DNA of 64,000 nucleotides from Geodermatophilus poikilotrophus (lineage in GTDB: Bacteria > Actinomycetota > Actinomycetes > Mycobacteriales > Geodermatophilaceae). The notes beneath the pieces are model-generated. The model made no database searches. It saw only the letters and a list, made by a program, of their open reading frames with translations, and was not told the origin of the DNA. This document shows, one piece after another, positions 24,236 through 32,236 of the stretch. A program made the translations under genes and the position numbers. Location of the stretch: the NCBI RefSeq assembly GCF_900111455.1, contig NZ_FOIE01000001.1, positions 570,376 through 634,375 of the forward strand, read 5' to 3'. Position 1 is the stretch's first letter. Each line of letters begins with the position of its first letter.

Positions 24236-25390
24236 TCAGCGGCGGGCGAGGACGGACAGCGCGGCCGCCGCGAGGGCCAGCGGGACGGCGAGCAGGAGCA
24301 GGCCGGGCTGCGCACCGTCGGCGTCGGTCACCCTCGCGGCGAGGAGCGGTGCGAGCAGCCCGGCACACCCCCACGCGGTGAACACCCGGCCGTAGACCGC
24401 CGGGAAGGCGCGGACCCCGACGCGGTCCGCCGTCGCGGCCGGGACCAGCGCGGAGACCGCGCCGTAGGCCAGTCCGACGACGAGGAAGCCGGTCAGGACG
24501 ACGGCGGGCGCGACCCGGGACGCGAGGCCGGCGAGTGCGCCGGCGGTGGCCGCGAGCGCGGTCGCCAGGGCCGGCAGGCGCCCGGCGCGGTCGGACCACC
24601 AGCCCGCGCCCAGCCGGCCGGCCAGGTTGCCGGCGGCCAGCAGGGAGACCGCTGCTCCCGCGGCTCCCGGACCCAGCCCGGCGGCGGACGCCAGGGGCGC
24701 GGCGGTGGCGAAGACCACGAGCCCCGGCGCGGCTCCTCCCGCGAAGAGGACCCACAGCGCTGCCACCGTCGTCCCGGGCACCGGCTCCTCGACGCGGTCG
24801 CGGCGCTGCTCGCCCCCCGCGCCGCCGGGGGCGAGGGCGGCGGCGAGGCCCACCAGACCGGCGACGAGCACGGCCAGGACGGCCAGGCAGGTCCGCCAGC
24901 CGACCGCCGGCAGGACGCGCGGCGCCAGCAGACCGAGCAGCACCGGCCCCGCCGCGTACGCGCCGACCACCAGACCGCTCGCCGTGCCGCGGCGCGCAGC
25001 GGGGACCCGGGCGGCGAGGGCGACCGCGACGCCGTAGGCCAGCCCGTTGGCCGCGCCGAACAGCAGCCCCACCCCCAGCCACGGGGCCTCGGGCCGCTGC
25101 ACCGCGGCGGTCACCCCGATCCCCGACCCGGCCGCGAGGGCTGCCGCGGCGAGCAACCGTCGCGGTCCCACCCGGGCCAGCCAGCGGCCCACCCCGAGCA
25201 GGACGACGGTGAAGACTGCGAGGGCGAGCGCGAACACCGCCGGACCGGTGCCCCGCGGGGCGCCGGCGTCGGCCACCACCCGGGGCGCCACGAGGCTCCA
25301 GGCGAACAGCGTCCCGACCGCGAGGTTGGCCACCGCGCCGGCGGCGACCAGGCGGGCGGGACCGGGCCGGCCGGCGGGTGCCCGGGTCAC
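24236..25390 (-). CDS. MFS transporter (OxlT/MCT-like)
   Basis: 384 residues with 12 predicted TM helices. A typical N-half start is LVAAGAVANLAVGTLFAWSL. The intracellular loop GVGRWLARVGPRRLLA is at about 66-81, with a second WWSDRAGRLPAL loop between helices 8 and 9. The FAWSL/GAANGLAYG pattern recalls oxalate/formate- and monocarboxylate-type transporters. GTG 25390 is the ORF limit; no strong ribosome site is visible. It stands alone, 55 bp after the formamidase gene on the same strand. A monocarboxylate such as formate would suit that neighbour, but this is only context. Confidence 0.8.
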   Translation of the reverse strand: MTRAPAGRPGPARLVAAGAVANLAVGTLFAWSLVAPRVVADAGAPRGTGPAVFALALAVFTVVLLGVGRWLARVGPRRLLAAAALAAGSGIGVTAAVQRPEAPWLGVGLLFGAANGLAYGVAVALAARVPAARRGTASGLVVGAYAAGPVLLGLLAPRVLPAVGWRTCLAVLAVLVAGLVGLAAALAPGGAGGEQRRDRVEEPVPGTTVAALWVLFAGGAAPGLVVFATAAPLASAAGLGPGAAGAAVSLLAAGNLAGRLGAGWWSDRAGRLPALATALAATAGALAGLASRVAPAVVLTGFLVVGLAYGAVSALVPAATADRVGVRAFPAVYGRVFTAWGCAGLLAPLLAARVTDADGAQPGLLLLAVPLALAAAALSVLARR

Positions 25391-25445
25391 GGGACGGGGG
25401 CGCGGGCGGACCGGCGTCCGCTCGCGCCCCGCCTCGGCTCCCCGG

Positions 25446-26693
25446 TCAGGAGGTGACGCAGACCTGCCCGCGGTCCCTGCGCTGCGGGCCCTGGCCGCCG
25501 GGCCGGATGTCCTCGTCGAAGATCTCCGTCGGCAGGAAGACCGAGCAGCAGGCGTTGGGGATGTCCACCACCCCGCCGATGCGGCCCTCGATCGGGGAGG
25601 TGCCGAGGATGAGGTAGGCCTGCTCGCCCGTGTAGCCCCACTTCTCCAGGTAGCGGATGGCGTTCAGGCAGGCGTTGCGGTAGGCCAGCGTCGCGTCCAT
25701 GTAGGCGTTCGTGTCGTCGCGGTGGTCGACCGAGACACCGATGAAGGTCAGGAACTCCGAGTAGCGCGGCTCGACCCGGCCCGGCATGAAGATCGGGTTG
25801 GTGGTGACCCCGTAGGTCTCCATGCCGCCCTTGATGAGGTCGACGTGGAAGTCGATGAAGCCGCCCATCTCGATGGCGCCGCAGAAGTTGATCTCGCCGT
25901 CCCCCTGGCTGAAGTGCAGGTCCCCGCCGGAGAGCAGCGCGCCGTCGACGTACACCGGGTAGAAGACCCGGCTGCCGCGGGTGAAGTTCTTGATGTCGTG
26001 GTTGCCGCCGTTCTCCCGCGCCGGCACGGTGCGGGCGCCGTCCCGACCGATCGCCTCGAGCAGGTCACCGGTGGCCGTGCCGCCGAGGACGTTGTCGGGC
26101 AGCGGCGGCAGCCCCAGCGGCGGCACCCGGTCGGGGTCGGTGGCGATCAGCGCCCGCTCGCGGGCGTTCCAGCGCGCCAGCAGGTCCGCCGACGGCGCCG
26201 TGCCGAACAGGCCCGGGTGGGTGATGCCGGTGTACTCGACCCCGGGGACGTGGCGGGACGTGCACTTCTGGCCGCGGAAGTCCCAGATGGCCTTGTAGGC
26301 GTCCGGGTAGTAGTCGGTGAGGAACCCGCCGCCGTTGACCTTGGCGAAGATGCCCGAGTACCCCCACCCCTCGCCGCAGTTGGGGCCCTGGACCTGGGGC
26401 ACCGGACCGAGGTCGAGGATGTCGACGACCAGCAGGTCACCCGGCTCGGCCCCCTCCACCGCGATCGGCCCGGAGAGCATGTGGGCGTGGGAGAGGTCGA
26501 CGTCCCGGACGTCGTTGGACGAGTCGTTGTTGAGGATCTGGCCGTCGGTCCACTCCTTGCACTCCACCCGGATGTCCTGCCCCGGCCGGACGGTGACCGC
26601 CGGCGGGATGTCCGGGTGCCAGCGGTTGTGACCGGGGACGGCCTGGTCCCGCATGGACCTGCTCTGGTCGACGGTGAACACGACCTCGGGCAT
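25446..26693 (-). CDS. fmdA: Formamidase (FmdA/AmdA family)
   Basis: 415 residues, full length for the acetamidase/formamidase family. Landmarks: HNRWHPDIPPAVTVRPGQD, ECKEWTDGQILNNDSSNDVR split across the active-site entrance, GWGYSGIFAKVNGGGFLTDY region, GGDLHFSQGDGEINFCGAIE, and the C-terminal CCSVFLPTEIFDEDI. It hydrolyses formamide (or short amides) to formate and ammonia. ATG 26693 has GAGAGGAAA upstream and lies 12 bp after the amiS-like gene. Third gene of fmdB-amiS-fmdA. Confidence 0.95.
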   Translation of the reverse strand: MPEVVFTVDQSRSMRDQAVPGHNRWHPDIPPAVTVRPGQDIRVECKEWTDGQILNNDSSNDVRDVDLSHAHMLSGPIAVEGAEPGDLLVVDILDLGPVPQVQGPNCGEGWGYSGIFAKVNGGGFLTDYYPDAYKAIWDFRGQKCTSRHVPGVEYTGITHPGLFGTAPSADLLARWNARERALIATDPDRVPPLGLPPLPDNVLGGTATGDLLEAIGRDGARTVPARENGGNHDIKNFTRGSRVFYPVYVDGALLSGGDLHFSQGDGEINFCGAIEMGGFIDFHVDLIKGGMETYGVTTNPIFMPGRVEPRYSEFLTFIGVSVDHRDDTNAYMDATLAYRNACLNAIRYLEKWGYTGEQAYLILGTSPIEGRIGGVVDIPNACCSVFLPTEIFDEDIRPGGQGPQRRDRGQVCVTS

Positions 26694-26705
26694 GGCGGTT
26701 TCCTC

Positions 26706-27347
26706 TCACTGGACGCCCGGTGCGGCACCGGGCTGGGCGGGGGCGGGCGGAGCGGGGGCGGACAGGGTCCGGCCGAGCGGGACGCTGGCAGCGAGCAGGA
26801 GCACCCCGAGCGCGGCGACGACGAGGGCCGTGGTGAGCGACTCGCTCCACCAGCCCGTGATGATCAGGAAGGCCGGGACGGCGGCCGTGAGCAGCCCCTG
26901 GCCCAGGGCCAGCACGCCGACCGCGGCGGTGAGGTGGTCCTTGTGCCGGGCCAGCAGCAGGAAGAAGCCGAACCACAGGACGGCCCACAGCAGCCAGATG
27001 ACGGCGAAGGTCCGGTCGCCGACCTCCACCCAGGAGTGGACGGCGAAGCCCACGGCGGCGGCGGCCACGACCAGCGAGAACCAGCCGAGCCCCTCACCGG
27101 GCCAGCCGGTGATGCCGTTGATCCCCACCCACAGGTAGGTGAAGCCGAAGTAGTAGAGCCCGGCGGCGAGCGCGATCTGCGCCTGGTCGCCGTTCGCGGC
27201 GATGATGAGGTAGGTCGGCGTGACCACCTGGAGCGCGCCGACGAAGAGGTTCAGCGGTGCGGCACTGGCCGGGCTGACGTGCCCCAACAGCATGAAGCCG
27301 TTGACCACCAGCACAGCACCGACGTAGAGCAGGCCGACGGCGCCCAC
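26706..27347 (-). CDS. AmiS/UreI-family amide or urea channel
   Basis: 213 residues with six TM helices. The first begins VGAVGLLYVGAVLVVNGFML; GDQAQIALAAGLYYFGFTYL and NGITGWPGEGLGWFSL are typical AmiS/UreI signatures. The protein forms a pore for short amides or urea. GTG 27347 lies 4 bp after the fmdB stop, and the first helix starts immediately, which supports this start. It lies directly before fmdA and so presumably imports formamide or acetamide. A Pro/Ala-rich tail (about 190-213) is extra. Confidence 0.88.
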   Translation of the reverse strand: MGAVGLLYVGAVLVVNGFMLLGHVSPASAAPLNLFVGALQVVTPTYLIIAANGDQAQIALAAGLYYFGFTYLWVGINGITGWPGEGLGWFSLVVAAAAVGFAVHSWVEVGDRTFAVIWLLWAVLWFGFFLLLARHKDHLTAAVGVLALGQGLLTAAVPAFLIITGWWSESLTTALVVAALGVLLLAASVPLGRTLSAPAPPAPAQPGAAPGVQ

Positions 27348-27351
27348 GGGG

Positions 27352-27681
27352 TCACCAGCGCGGCAGCGAGGGGTGCGGGCCCGCCGGTCGGTGCGCCGCG
27401 TCGACGGGGGCGGCGCCGGTGACGGGGTTCCACCGGCGGCCCCGTGGGCGGGGTCTGCCGGCGGGGATGGACCGGACGACCTGCGGGGCCTCGGTGCTGG
27501 CGTCGGCGGCGGCCACCGCGCGGTGCAGCGCGGCTGGCGTCGTCGCCAGGGCAGGGGCGGTCCAGACCCGGCTGGACTCCCCCGCGCAGGTCGGGCAGGG
27601 GTGGGTGGGGCGCACCGAGGACATCGGGACCACCACCTCGAAGACCGAGCAGGCGGGACACCGGAACACGTACGTGGCCAT
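27352..27681 (-). CDS. fmdB: FmdB-family zinc-ribbon regulator
   Basis: 109 residues. The N-terminal FmdB motif MATYVFRCPACSVFEVVVPM is followed by HPCPTCAGESSRVWTAPAL; the two CxxC pairs form the zinc ribbon. The rest is Pro/Arg/Ala-rich and low complexity. FmdB proteins are associated with formamidase and amidase operons as putative regulators. ATG 27681 is preceded by AGGAGCC. First gene of the fmdB-amiS-fmdA operon, with a good promoter upstream at 27706-27733. Confidence 0.88.
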   Translation of the reverse strand: MATYVFRCPACSVFEVVVPMSSVRPTHPCPTCAGESSRVWTAPALATTPAALHRAVAAADASTEAPQVVRSIPAGRPRPRGRRWNPVTGAAPVDAAHRPAGPHPSLPRW

Positions 27682-27705
27682 GGCTCCTCCGTTCCTTCCG
27701 GGTGG

Positions 27706-27733
27706 AACTTATTCACCTGAAAGGAACTGTCAA
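27706..27733 (-). promoter_or_regulatory. Promoter of fmdB-amiS-fmdA with an embedded palindrome
   Basis: Minus strand TTGACA (27733-27728), 16-nt spacer, TAAGTT (27711-27706): near-consensus -35. The spacer holds TTCAGGTGAA, an inverted repeat with TTCA/TGAA arms, and GTTCC lies on both sides. This is a plausible repressor or activator site. The leader before ATG 27681 is about 18 nt. Confidence 0.7.
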
Positions 27734-27757
27734 GGGAGCGCGGGGGGACCGCCCGTC

Positions 27758-28813
27758 CTACAACGCCGCGAGGACGTCGAAGTCGTAGCCGTCGGCCACG
27801 GCCAGGTGGACCCGCTGCTGGAGGTGGTTGCCGGCGAAGGACACCGGGCCGCGCGGCCCGTCGTACCCGAGCCCGTCGGCGACGGCGGCCATCCGCTGGA
27901 CGTCGAGGCTCCCGGCCCGCTCGGCGAGGGCCGCCAGCGCCATCAGCCCCTCGCAGCAGGACTCCGCGGCGTTGTTCAGCGGGGGCGCGTCGGGACCGTG
28001 CTGGTCGACGTAGTCACCGCAGAACTGCAGTGCCGACGGCGTGGCCAGCGACCGGAAGTAGGAGGCGCAGACGAACAGGTTCCTCGTCGCCTCCGCCCCG
28101 CTGGCCAGGAGCATGTTCTCCTCCATGAGCGGCGTGAAGCGGACCAGCCTCTCCTGCAGACCCTGCTCGGCGAACACGCGGTTGAACTCGACGGCGTCCT
28201 GCCCGACCAGGTAGAGCAGCACCCCCTGGGCGTCACTGACGCCGATGCGCTCGACGACGCCCCGGTAGTCGTCGGTCCCCAGCGGCACGTAGCTCGTCCC
28301 GATCAGCTGCAGGTCCAGCCGCCGGGCGTACTCCCGGGTGACCTCGACCGAGGCCCGGGGCCAGACGTAGTCGTCGCCCACCACGAACCAGCGCCGCACG
28401 CCGCACACGTCGCGCAGCCAGCGTAGGGCCGGCGCGATCTGCCGCGCGGGTGTCTCGCCGGAGCAGAAGACGCCCGGCCGGGACTCCCCGCCCTCGTACA
28501 GCGAGGTGTAGACGTACGGGACCCGCCCCGCGGTCACGGGCGCCACGGCGTGGCGGACCGCCGAGATGTGCCAGCCGGTCACCGCGTCGATCCGCCCGGC
28601 GTCGATGAGCCGGCCGACGGTGGCGCCCACCTCCTCCGGCCGCGCGCCGCCGTCGATGACCTCGACGGCCAGCTCCCGGCCGAGGACGCCGGCGTCGTTG
28701 ATGATCCGCAGCGCCGTCGCCGCGACCGCCTCACAGGACGGTCCGAAGAGGCCCGCGGGCCCCTGCAGGGGGACGACCAGCCCGACCCGCGCGACGTCTG
28801 CGGACCGGCTCAT
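27758..28813 (-). CDS. AmiC/UrtA-like amide-binding sensor, cytoplasmic
   Basis: 351 residues of type I periplasmic-binding-protein fold: VGLVVPLQGPAGLFGPSCEA at the start, then TGWHISAVRHAVAPVTAGRV, YVYTSLYEGGESRPGVFCSG, and LVGQDAVEFNRVFAEQGLQE. These match the AmiC amide sensor and FmdD/UrtA binding proteins. There is no signal peptide or lipobox, so like Pseudomonas AmiC it should stay in the cytoplasm. ABC transporter genes are absent. It ends just upstream of the fmdB promoter on the same strand and is divergent from a MarR gene. It probably senses amides for control of the fmd operon. Confidence 0.85.
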   Translation of the reverse strand: MSRSADVARVGLVVPLQGPAGLFGPSCEAVAATALRIINDAGVLGRELAVEVIDGGARPEEVGATVGRLIDAGRIDAVTGWHISAVRHAVAPVTAGRVPYVYTSLYEGGESRPGVFCSGETPARQIAPALRWLRDVCGVRRWFVVGDDYVWPRASVEVTREYARRLDLQLIGTSYVPLGTDDYRGVVERIGVSDAQGVLLYLVGQDAVEFNRVFAEQGLQERLVRFTPLMEENMLLASGAEATRNLFVCASYFRSLATPSALQFCGDYVDQHGPDAPPLNNAAESCCEGLMALAALAERAGSLDVQRMAAVADGLGYDGPRGPVSFAGNHLQQRVHLAVADGYDFDVLAAL

Positions 28814-28878
28814 CGATCCCCCCAGGCGTGGCGTGCGCGGGCGTCGGAGCGGGACGTCCCGGGTTCCTGCGACAATCG

Positions 28879-28891
28879 CCCCGAGTCGGGG
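28879..28891. promoter_or_regulatory. 13-bp palindrome in the AmiC-like/MarR divergent gap
   Basis: CCCCGAGTCGGGG: 6-bp arms around one base, next to a possible -10 (TATGCT, 28897-28902) for the MarR gene. A MarR-type autoregulatory operator would fit here. Confidence 0.45.
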
Positions 28892-28950
28892 ATCACTATG
28901 CTGACCTGCCCCGGCCAGCGGAAGGCGCTCCGGGGCGAGAAGGAAGAAGC

Positions 28951-29379
28951 ATGCGGCAGGAGACGGCGGGGGGCTCGCTGCACCACGTGGACCTGCTCCG
29001 GCAGGTCGCCTCCGGTCTGACCTCGCGCGTCGAGGAGATCCTCGTCGACAGCGACCTCACCCTGGACCAGTGGCGGGTGCTGCACACCGTCACGGAGCGC
29101 GGCCCGTTGTCCATGAGCGACGTGAGCGCCCGGACCCGGGTGTCCGGGCCCACCCTGACCCGGATCGTGGACCGCCTGGTCGAGCGCGCGCTGCTGTACC
29201 GCAACGTCGACGCGGCCGACCGCCGCCGCGTCGTCGTGCACGCCGCCGACCGCGGCCGGGGGCTGTGCCGGTCGCTGGCGCCGAGGATCGCCGAGGCCGA
29301 GCGCGACGGCCTCGCCGCGCTGTCCTCGGCCGAGGCGCGCACCCTCCGCCGGCTGCTGGAGCGGCTCGCGGCCCCCTGA
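28951..29379 (+). CDS. MarR-family transcriptional regulator
   Basis: 142 residues. The winged helix is LTLDQWRVLHTVTERGPLS, MSDVSARTRVSGPTLTRIVD and the wing RNVDAADRRRVVVHA. Flanking N- and C-terminal helices provide dimerisation. ATG 28951 has AAGGAAG upstream; the longer frame to 28828 lacks support. The gene is divergent from the AmiC-like sensor and 77 bp upstream of the MetX-like hydrolase, so it could regulate either. Ligand unknown. Confidence 0.88.
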   Translation: MRQETAGGSLHHVDLLRQVASGLTSRVEEILVDSDLTLDQWRVLHTVTERGPLSMSDVSARTRVSGPTLTRIVDRLVERALLYRNVDAADRRRVVVHAADRGRGLCRSLAPRIAEAERDGLAALSSAEARTLRRLLERLAAP

Positions 29380-29433
29380 CCGCAGGCCTGCGGGTTGCGG
29401 CCCCCCGGCAGGGGCGGGCAGGCTGGCGAAACG

Positions 29434-29447
29434 CTTCCACGTGGAAG
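29434..29447. promoter_or_regulatory. 14-bp perfect palindrome at the hydrolase ribosome-binding site
   Basis: CTTCCACGTGGAAG, ending 9 bp before the GTG at 29457; its right arm overlaps the GGAAGGAA Shine-Dalgarno. It could be a repressor operator or a small RNA hairpin that masks the ribosome site. Confidence 0.5.
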
Positions 29448-29456
29448 GAACACGCC

Positions 29457-30494
29457 GTGCCGGCTCCGACGGACTCCCAGCTGTTCGACCTCGGTGACCT
29501 GCCGCTGCAGAGCGGGGGGACGCTGCGGAACGCCCGACTGGCCTACAAGACGTACGGCACGCTGGCCGCCGACCGGTCCAACGTGATCGTGCACCCCACC
29601 TGGTTCAGCGCCTGGCACGACGCCAACGAGTGGTCGATCGGACCGGGTCTGGCCTGCGACCCGGAGCAGTACTTCATCGTCGTCCCGAACCAGCTGAACA
29701 ACGGCCTGTCGACGTCCCCGAGCAGCACCCCGCCGCCGTTCGACGGGCCGCACTTCCCGGCGATCACCTTCCACGACCAGGTCGAGGCCCAGTACCGCCT
29801 GCTCACGCAGCAGTGGGGCATCGAGTCGATCGAGCTGGTGCTGGGCTCCTCCATGGGCGCCGGCCAGACGTACCAGTGGGCGGTCAGCCACCCCGAGATG
29901 GTCAGGCGCGCTGCACCGATCGTCGGCTCCAGCCGCACGAGCGAGCACAACCAGGTGTTCCTGAAGAGCCTGCGCGCCACCCTCACCCTCGACCCGGCCT
30001 TCCGGGGCGGGGAGTACTCCCCCGACGCGCGCCCGACCGCCGGCATGCGTGCCTTCGCCCGGATCTACGCCGGGTGGGGACTGTCCCAGGCCTTCTACTG
30101 GGAGCGCGCGTACCGGGACCTGGGCTACTCCTCCCTCGAGGACTTCCTGGTCGGCTTCTGGGAGGGCTTCTGGCTCGACGAGGACCGGGACCCGAACAAC
30201 CTGCTGGCGATGCTGTGGACCTGGGAGCACGGGGACGTCGGCCGGACCCCGGGCTTCGACGGGGACACCGAGGCGGCGCTGCGCTCGATCCGCTGCCCCG
30301 TCGTGGCCATGCCCGCCCGGACCGACCTCTACTTCCCGCCCGAGGACGAGCAGTGGGCCTCGCAGTTCATCCCCCAGGGAGAGGTCCGGGTGCTCGACAC
30401 GATCTGGGGGCACTTCGCCGGCCTCGGGATGAACGCCGCCGACAACGCCGTCATCGACCGGACGCTGCGGGACCTGCTCGACCGTCCCGTCTGA
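29457..30494 (+). CDS. MetX-like alpha/beta hydrolase (homoserine acetyltransferase family)
   Basis: 345 residues. The MetX-type fold is seen in LRNARLAYKTYGTLAADRSN, the nucleophile elbow LVLGSSMGAGQTYQWAV (Ser of GSSMG), an Asp in MPARTDLYFPPEDE and a His in TIWGHFAGLG. True homoserine O-acetyltransferases read GGSMGGMQ here, and this protein lacks neighbouring methionine genes. It is therefore more likely a hydrolase/acyltransferase of the family with another substrate. GTG 29457 has AAGGAA upstream. The MarR gene before it may control it. Confidence 0.8.
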   Translation: MPAPTDSQLFDLGDLPLQSGGTLRNARLAYKTYGTLAADRSNVIVHPTWFSAWHDANEWSIGPGLACDPEQYFIVVPNQLNNGLSTSPSSTPPPFDGPHFPAITFHDQVEAQYRLLTQQWGIESIELVLGSSMGAGQTYQWAVSHPEMVRRAAPIVGSSRTSEHNQVFLKSLRATLTLDPAFRGGEYSPDARPTAGMRAFARIYAGWGLSQAFYWERAYRDLGYSSLEDFLVGFWEGFWLDEDRDPNNLLAMLWTWEHGDVGRTPGFDGDTEAALRSIRCPVVAMPARTDLYFPPEDEQWASQFIPQGEVRVLDTIWGHFAGLGMNAADNAVIDRTLRDLLDRPV

Positions 30495-30498
30495 GCGG

Positions 30499-30532
30499 CG
30501 CACCGGCCGTCCCGGGCGGGACGACCGGTGCG
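30499..30532 (+). terminator. Terminator hairpin after the MetX-like gene
   Basis: CGCACCGG pairs with CCGGTGCG, with an inner GTCCC/GGGAC stem around GGGC. It starts 5 bp after the stop codon. No U-tract. Confidence 0.55.
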
Positions 30533-30666
30533 CGGACCTGCGGAGCTGGCGGGCGGAGCGCACCCGAGGGACCCCCAGGGCTCCGCCCACGCAGAGCATG
30601 CGGTCAACGGAACGGCTTCGCAACAGATGTCTAGGACGTCTGACGGCGCCGGCGTCCCGTCCGTTG

Positions 30667-30681
30667 GGTCGTGCAACGACC
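30667..30681. promoter_or_regulatory. Inverted repeat upstream of MFS gene
   Basis: GGTCGT-GCA-ACGACC, 17 bp before the ATG at 30698. A second, imperfect dyad (AGATGTC/GACGTCT) lies about 30 bp further upstream. Possible operators of a drug-efflux repressor; none is encoded next to the gene. Confidence 0.4.
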
Positions 30682-30697
30682 TGGGACCCTGGACGTC

Positions 30698-32116
30698 ATG
30701 ACGGTCGCCCGGTCCCCTCGCGCCCTCGTCCCGGTGCTGCTCTTCGTCGGGACGGTCGTCGCCGTCATCAGCAGTCTCGGCGCACCGCTGGTCCCGGCGA
30801 TCGCCGCGACCATGGGGACGTCGCTGCCGAACGCCCAGTGGTCGCTGACCGTCACGCTGCTGGTGGGCGCGGTGGCGACGCCGGTGGTGGGCCGGCTCGG
30901 CGACGGTCCGCACCGGCGGACGGTCGTCCTCGTCGTCCTGGCCGTGGTCACCGCCGGCGGCGTGCTCGCCGCGCTCCCCCTGGGCCTGGGCTGGCTGGTC
31001 GCCGGCCGGGCGCTGCAAGGCGTGGGGCTCGGGCTCACCCCGCTGGCCATCGCCACCGCCCGCGAGGCGCTGACCGGGCAGCGGTCGCGCTCCACCATCG
31101 CCGCGCTGTCCATCACCGTGGTCGCCGGCGTCGGGCTCGGCTACCCGCTCGCCGGCCTCGTGGCCGAGCTGGGCGGGGTGCACGCGGCCTTCTGGGCCGG
31201 CGCCGCCGTCAGCGCCGCCGCCTTCGCCGCCTCCGCTGCGGTCCTGCCGCCCTCGGCCGCGGCTCCGCGCCGCCCCCTCGACGTCGTCGGGGCCCTGCTC
31301 CTCGGCGCCGGGGTGGCGGGGCTGCTGGTCGCGCTGGGTCAGGCCGGGACGTGGGGCTGGGCCTCGCCGCTGCTGCTGGCGACGGCCGGCGGCTCCGTGG
31401 CGGCGCTGGGCGCCTGGGTGCTCTGGGAGGTGCGGACGCCGCACCCGCTGGTCGACGTGCGGCTCGCCCGCGGACGGGTGGCGTTCTCCGCGCACTCGGC
31501 GGCGTTGCTGGTGGGGCTGTCCAACTACCTGCTGCTCACCGCGGTGCCGGTGCTGGCGCAGGCCCCGGCATCGCCCGGTGCGGGCCTCGGCGCCTCGATC
31601 GTGGTCGCCGGGCTGATGCTGCTGCCGTTCTCGGCGGCGAGCGTGGTCGCCGGCCGGCTGACCGCCCGCGCCCGCCCGGAGCTGGTCCTCCCGGGAGCCG
31701 CGCTGGTGCAGGGCGGCGCGTTCCTGCTGTTCGCTGTGCTGCGCACCGAGCTCTGGCAGCTCTTCCTGGTCATGGCGGTGGCCGGGCTCGGTGTCGGTGC
31801 CGCCTTCGCCGCGTTCCCGGCGCTGGTGGTCGCCGCCGTCCCGCCGTCGGAGACCGGCAGCGCGATGAGCCTCAACCAGGTGCTGCGGTACGTGGGCTTC
31901 GCCGTCGGGAGCGCGCTGACCGCGACCGTGCTCGCCGGCGCCACGGCGGGCCCGGGCGCGGCCCCGTCCGGCAGCGGTTACACCGCCCTCGCGGGGATCG
32001 GCGCGGCCGTCTGCGCGGCGACCGCGGTGGTCGCCGGGCTGGCCGGCCGTCAGCGGCCCTCCCGGCCGGCGCCGGGCGGACCGGGTGCCCGGGCGACCGG
32101 GGTCCCGGCCCGCTGA
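30698..32116 (+). CDS. MFS drug/metabolite exporter
   Basis: 472 residues with about 14 TM helices, as in the DHA2 (EmrB/QacA) group. Motif A is GRLGDGPHRRTVVLVVLAV after helix 2, and the motif C-like GVGLGYPLAGLVAELGG is in helix 5. The C-terminal tail is Pro/Arg-rich. ATG 30698 was chosen within a slightly longer frame; no strong Shine-Dalgarno is visible. It is a monocistronic gene with inverted repeats in its promoter region. Substrate unknown. Confidence 0.85.
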   Translation: MTVARSPRALVPVLLFVGTVVAVISSLGAPLVPAIAATMGTSLPNAQWSLTVTLLVGAVATPVVGRLGDGPHRRTVVLVVLAVVTAGGVLAALPLGLGWLVAGRALQGVGLGLTPLAIATAREALTGQRSRSTIAALSITVVAGVGLGYPLAGLVAELGGVHAAFWAGAAVSAAAFAASAAVLPPSAAAPRRPLDVVGALLLGAGVAGLLVALGQAGTWGWASPLLLATAGGSVAALGAWVLWEVRTPHPLVDVRLARGRVAFSAHSAALLVGLSNYLLLTAVPVLAQAPASPGAGLGASIVVAGLMLLPFSAASVVAGRLTARARPELVLPGAALVQGGAFLLFAVLRTELWQLFLVMAVAGLGVGAAFAAFPALVVAAVPPSETGSAMSLNQVLRYVGFAVGSALTATVLAGATAGPGAAPSGSGYTALAGIGAAVCAATAVVAGLAGRQRPSRPAPGGPGARATGVPAR

Positions 32117-32236
32117 GGCGAGGCGGCGGCGGGGCCGACGGCGTCCCCACCGGGGGCTGTCCGCCCCTGGCCTGCGCCCGTCCGGTCCGTGAGGGTCGGG
32201 GGCCACCGGACCGGTCCGGGGAGCTGGAGGTCCGTC

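Noticed and set aside
28951-30494. The MetX-like protein as homoserine O-acetyltransferase of methionine synthesis.
   Set aside because: The nucleophile motif differs from GGSMGGMQ and no methionine gene is adjacent, so only the family is called.
32144-32190. CCCCACCGGGGG and a CCTGC block upstream of the DUF2306 gene, resembling operator copies A-C.
   Set aside because: The spacing differs and the GGGG-N4-CCCC core and ATCGTCC block are missing.
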